64,000 nucleotides of DNA from RHLJ01 sp965247355 (GTDB lineage Bacteria > Bacteroidota > Rhodothermia > Balneolales > Balneolaceae). The notes under the pieces are model-generated. The model was given only the letters and a program-made list of their open reading frames with translations, did no database searches and was not told where the DNA came from. Location of the stretch: the NCBI GenBank assembly GCA_965247355.1, contig OZ252011.1:1860001-1924000 (forward strand), read 5' to 3'. Of the stretch, positions 61,403 through 64,000 are shown piece after piece (within the stretch, counting starts at the first letter, position 1; each line of letters begins with the position of its first letter). Both the position numbers and the translations under genes were made by a program.

Positions 61403-62560
61403 CTATCCCTTCTCTGAATTCTTTAGTACTTCCCGGTAGTTTTTTACAAGTCCACCATTAATCGAGTCCCATTGATATTCCATTGCCATTTTTCGGGATG
61501 TTTTCCCCATTTTGATTCTCATTTCTGGATCTTCAACAACTTTTTCAAGCTGTTTAGTGAAGTCATCTGTATTCTCTTTCTCAGCCCAAAAACCGTTCAT
61601 TCCATCATCCACCAAAGACTTACTTCCTATAGCGTCAGCTACAATACAAGGTAAACCACTAGCCATTGCCTCCAATGTTACATTCCCGAAAGTTTCGGTA
61701 TGTGATGGAAAAAGGAAAATGTCGGCACTGGCATAAGCACGGGCCAGATCTTCTCCTTTCGCAAATCCAGTAAAGTGACCGTTGGGTAAAAGCTGTTCCG
61801 CTTCTTCGCGAGCTTGCCCATCACCAACAACTAAGGCTCTCACTTTTGGATATTTTTTCTGAATCCGGTTCACACTGTCTATGAATGTCCGGAGTTCTTT
61901 TTCCCAAACCAATCTGGAAACAAATGTGATTACAATGTCATCATCATCAAAGCCAACACTTCTGCGCCATTCCATGTCTCTTTTAGACGGATTGAATCGT
62001 TCAATATCAATTCCTCGCGCCCATATTTTCATATTTCCCGGAATTCCTTCTCTATGAAGTTCATCAATCATAGACTGTGAAGGCACATAGGTATGAGCAA
62101 ACTGCTTGTAGAACCAAATCATCAGCATCTTAAATGGCTTTTTGATTGGGTTTAAATAGGTTGCGTAATAATCTGCATAGCTGAGGAAATGCGTGTGATA
62201 AGAAGTTACTTTTGGAATATCATGCTTCTTGGCCCAGCGTAGTGCTCCTATTCCTAATCCATCCGGTGTGGCGATATGTATCAATGTAGGATTGAACTCT
62301 TCCAGCCTTTTTTTTGCAGAGCGTGAAAAATGAGTCGCAATTCGGTACTCTTCTCTTCCGGGAACTAACATTGGGATAGAGGGTGTAACTACCAACTCTC
62401 CACAATGATCAATCGCGGGGTTCTTTACACTGGGTCCAAATACCAACACCGGTATATTCTGACTTTCCAGATAATGAACTAATCGGTTTAAGGTGAGGGA
62501 AACTCCATCTCCGATGTGATTATAATTACCAGTAAAAAGAGCTACTCGTAGTTCTGTCAT
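61403..62560 (-). CDS. GT4 glycosyltransferase, SQD2/MgtA-like
   Basis: A 385-residue GT-B enzyme of the glycolipid-forming group. N-terminal VALFTGNYNHIGDGVSLTLN, then HIATPDGLGIGALRWAKKH and YHTHFLSYADYY are typical of MgtA/SqdX-like enzymes that glycosylate diacylglycerol. The C-terminal site reads FPSHTETFGNVTLEAMASG with the E-x7-E glutamates, and TFVSRLVWEKEL precedes it. First gene of the four-gene minus-strand operon, divergent from the SDR gene (starts about 105 bases apart). Confidence 0.87.
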   Translation of the reverse strand: MTELRVALFTGNYNHIGDGVSLTLNRLVHYLESQNIPVLVFGPSVKNPAIDHCGELVVTPSIPMLVPGREEYRIATHFSRSAKKRLEEFNPTLIHIATPDGLGIGALRWAKKHDIPKVTSYHTHFLSYADYYATYLNPIKKPFKMLMIWFYKQFAHTYVPSQSMIDELHREGIPGNMKIWARGIDIERFNPSKRDMEWRRSVGFDDDDIVITFVSRLVWEKELRTFIDSVNRIQKKYPKVRALVVGDGQAREEAEQLLPNGHFTGFAKGEDLARAYASADIFLFPSHTETFGNVTLEAMASGLPCIVADAIGSKSLVDDGMNGFWAEKENTDDFTKQLEKVVEDPEMRIKMGKTSRKMAMEYQWDSINGGLVKNYREVLKNSEKG

Positions 62561-62664
62561 AAAAGTTTAAAAGCAAAACCCAGATTCGTATCTTCTACTC
62601 TATTAACTGGTCTGAGTTCCTGGCTGGTTAGGTTCAAAAAAATAATCCGAAAATATACGCATTT

Positions 62665-63642
62665 ATGAAAGCCTTTGTAACCGGTGGAACCGGATTTGTT
62701 GGAAGTCATCTGGTTGAAGCCTTAATTGCCGACCCCAGCTACTCTGAAGTGCGTTGTTTAGTCAGAACTTCTGATAAATGGCTAACTGGTTTGAACTTTA
62801 CAAGAGTAAAGGGAGATTTATTTGACCTTCAGGCCATTGGCAAAGCATTAGAAGGAGTTGATATTATCTTTCATAATGCAGCGGTGCTACGTGCTCCATC
62901 CAAGAAAGCTTTTACCCGCGCTAATGTAGAGGCAACAGAAAACCTGATTCGAATTGCCCAGAAGAAAGGAATAAAAAACATTGTTGTGACATCATCTCTG
63001 GCAGGTGTGGGCCCAAGTTCCGGAATACCCCTTACCGAAAAAGCTCGAATGAACCCGGTAAGCATGTATGGGGAATCAAAAAAGGAGATGGAAACCATTA
63101 TTCATAAAATTACCGGGAAATCGGATAGTATAAAGATTATTCGCCCACCTGCCGTATACGGACCGCGCGAGTCTGATATTTACACCTTCTTCAAGACATT
63201 CAAGACCGGAATTTGCCCGATGGTTGGAGACGGGAACCATCCTACCCTTTCCTTAGTATACGTGAGCGATTTAGTTGATGGAATTATGCTTTCAGCAAAG
63301 AAAACAGATGCGGGTGTTCATACTTATTTTCTCGGTGGAGTTGAGAATGAATATACGTGGAATCAAATTCGGAAAATTACTTCCATTATTATGGGTAAAA
63401 AGGCAATCCCAATTAAACTGAAACCGGACTGGGTAAAGAAATTAGCTTCTGTTGTTGAAAACACTGCATCATTATTCGGAAAGTACCCCGTTGTAAACAA
63501 GGAAAAAGCTAACGAGATGGTCTTAGAATGGGTTTGTTCCTCTGCAAAAGCGAAAAAAGAACTTGGATATAATCCTAAGGTTACAATCCAGGAAGGACTT
63601 TCCAGAACCATTCGTTGGTACAAGAAACACAATTGGCTATAA
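62665..63642 (+). CDS. NAD(P)-dependent SDR, candidate sphingoid-base or ceramide reductase
   Basis: A 325-residue extended SDR. Rossmann motif TGGTGFVG at residues 6-13, VVTSSLAGVG with catalytic Ser near 110-111, and YGESK with Y135 and K139. FGPRESD-like segment is PPAVYGPRESDIYTFFK. Close to the sugar-epimerase/3-beta-HSD-like group. It is divergent from the SPT operon; bacterial sphingolipid clusters include an epimerase-like reductase (CerR in Caulobacter), so that role is possible but unproven. A nucleotide-sugar enzyme is the alternative. Confidence 0.8.
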   Translation: MKAFVTGGTGFVGSHLVEALIADPSYSEVRCLVRTSDKWLTGLNFTRVKGDLFDLQAIGKALEGVDIIFHNAAVLRAPSKKAFTRANVEATENLIRIAQKKGIKNIVVTSSLAGVGPSSGIPLTEKARMNPVSMYGESKKEMETIIHKITGKSDSIKIIRPPAVYGPRESDIYTFFKTFKTGICPMVGDGNHPTLSLVYVSDLVDGIMLSAKKTDAGVHTYFLGGVENEYTWNQIRKITSIIMGKKAIPIKLKPDWVKKLASVVENTASLFGKYPVVNKEKANEMVLEWVCSSAKAKKELGYNPKVTIQEGLSRTIRWYKKHNWL

Positions 63643-63648
63643 TCATCT

Positions 63649-64000
63649 ATGATCAGACGAACTGCATTACTTTTTACTTTCTTATTTAGCCTGGGTCAAG
63701 CTTTTGGCCAAAACCAAATTATCCAGGATTACAGCCGGGTTCTCAATATCCCGAATGTTAAAACCATGGAAGCCTCTTCCTCTCATCTGTATGTACTCTC
63801 AGAAACAGATGGAATGGCTGTTTTCCGAACCTATGAAGATTCGCTTCAATGGCTGTATACTTCTTCGGGGATGCAGCGACGTGGTAATGTGATCGATGCA
63901 GATATTCGCTTTGCGTATTTATATGGAGATTCACGCCGGCTAACCGTTCTTGAGCCAACTTCTGTTCTTGGAGTTTATTCTTCCACTCTCTTACCAACCC
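63649..64000 (+). CDS. Secreted protein, 5' part (runs off the window)
   Basis: Starts at ATG 63649, six bases after the SDR stop codon, and stays open to the window end (117 codons seen). A signal peptide of about 20 residues (MIRRTALLFTFLFSLGQAFG) is followed by beta-rich repeats (LNIPNVKTMEASSSHLYVLSE, DADIRFAYLYGDSRRLTVLE, read in parts) with the feel of a beta-propeller. Probably co-transcribed with the SDR gene. No family recognised. Confidence 0.65.
   Translation, partial: MIRRTALLFTFLFSLGQAFGQNQIIQDYSRVLNIPNVKTMEASSSHLYVLSETDGMAVFRTYEDSLQWLYTSSGMQRRGNVIDADIRFAYLYGDSRRLTVLEPTSVLGVYSSTLLPT

Overview
The window looks like chromosome from a marine Bacteroidota/Balneolota-type bacterium (Balneola, Gracilimonas or Rhodohalobacter relatives). 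This rests on a type IX secretion C-terminal sorting domain with an NPFNPTT motif, many signal-peptide and lipoprotein genes, a TAnnTTTG-type promoter before rpsT, heme A genes, a fused alpha/beta 2-oxoacid dehydrogenase E1 and a DUF2911 protein. The assignment comes from protein character alone, with no database search.

Positions 1-36.9 kb are mostly core genome: envelope genes (Omp85-type barrels, family 2 and 4 glycosyltransferases, uppP), a TPR histidine kinase with a LytTR regulator, cmk-rpsA, rpsT-gpmI, clpC, a six-tRNA cluster (Pro, Arg, Cys, Glu, His, Glu) preceded by an odd 93-bp tandem repeat, ctaA/ctaB divergent genes, and a compact SpoIIM/DUF4129/DUF4350/MoxR/DUF58 operon with an RDD gene opposite. 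At 36.9-38.4 kb seven G/C-rich hairpin repeat units surround a DUF559 nuclease-like gene.

Positions 38.4-52.9 kb are a complete sedentary chromosomal integron. It has an IntI-type tyrosine recombinase on the minus strand (with the IntI-specific insert), an attI junction near 39588, and 18 tandem cassettes on the plus strand, each closed by an attC site. The attC sites fall into two strongly conserved families (about 90 bp and about 124 bp) plus a divergent terminal site of 135 bp. Cassettes carry mainly unknown small proteins and lipoproteins, plus a CPCC zinc-ribbon-like protein, a barstar homologue, a three-gene membrane/coiled-coil operon (cassette 15), and a 3.66-kb terminal cassette with an S74 intramolecular-chaperone protein, a lipoprotein and a T9SS-sorted subtilisin. 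Two cassettes are present twice as identical copies.

Positions 52.9-64 kb return to core genes: DUF2911, fused E1, fumC, then a minus-strand operon of two GT4 glycosyltransferases, a serine-palmitoyltransferase-like alpha-oxoamine synthase and a GNAT-type acyltransferase, with a divergent SDR gene. Together these suggest a (glyco)sphingolipid pathway. A secreted protein gene runs off the right end.
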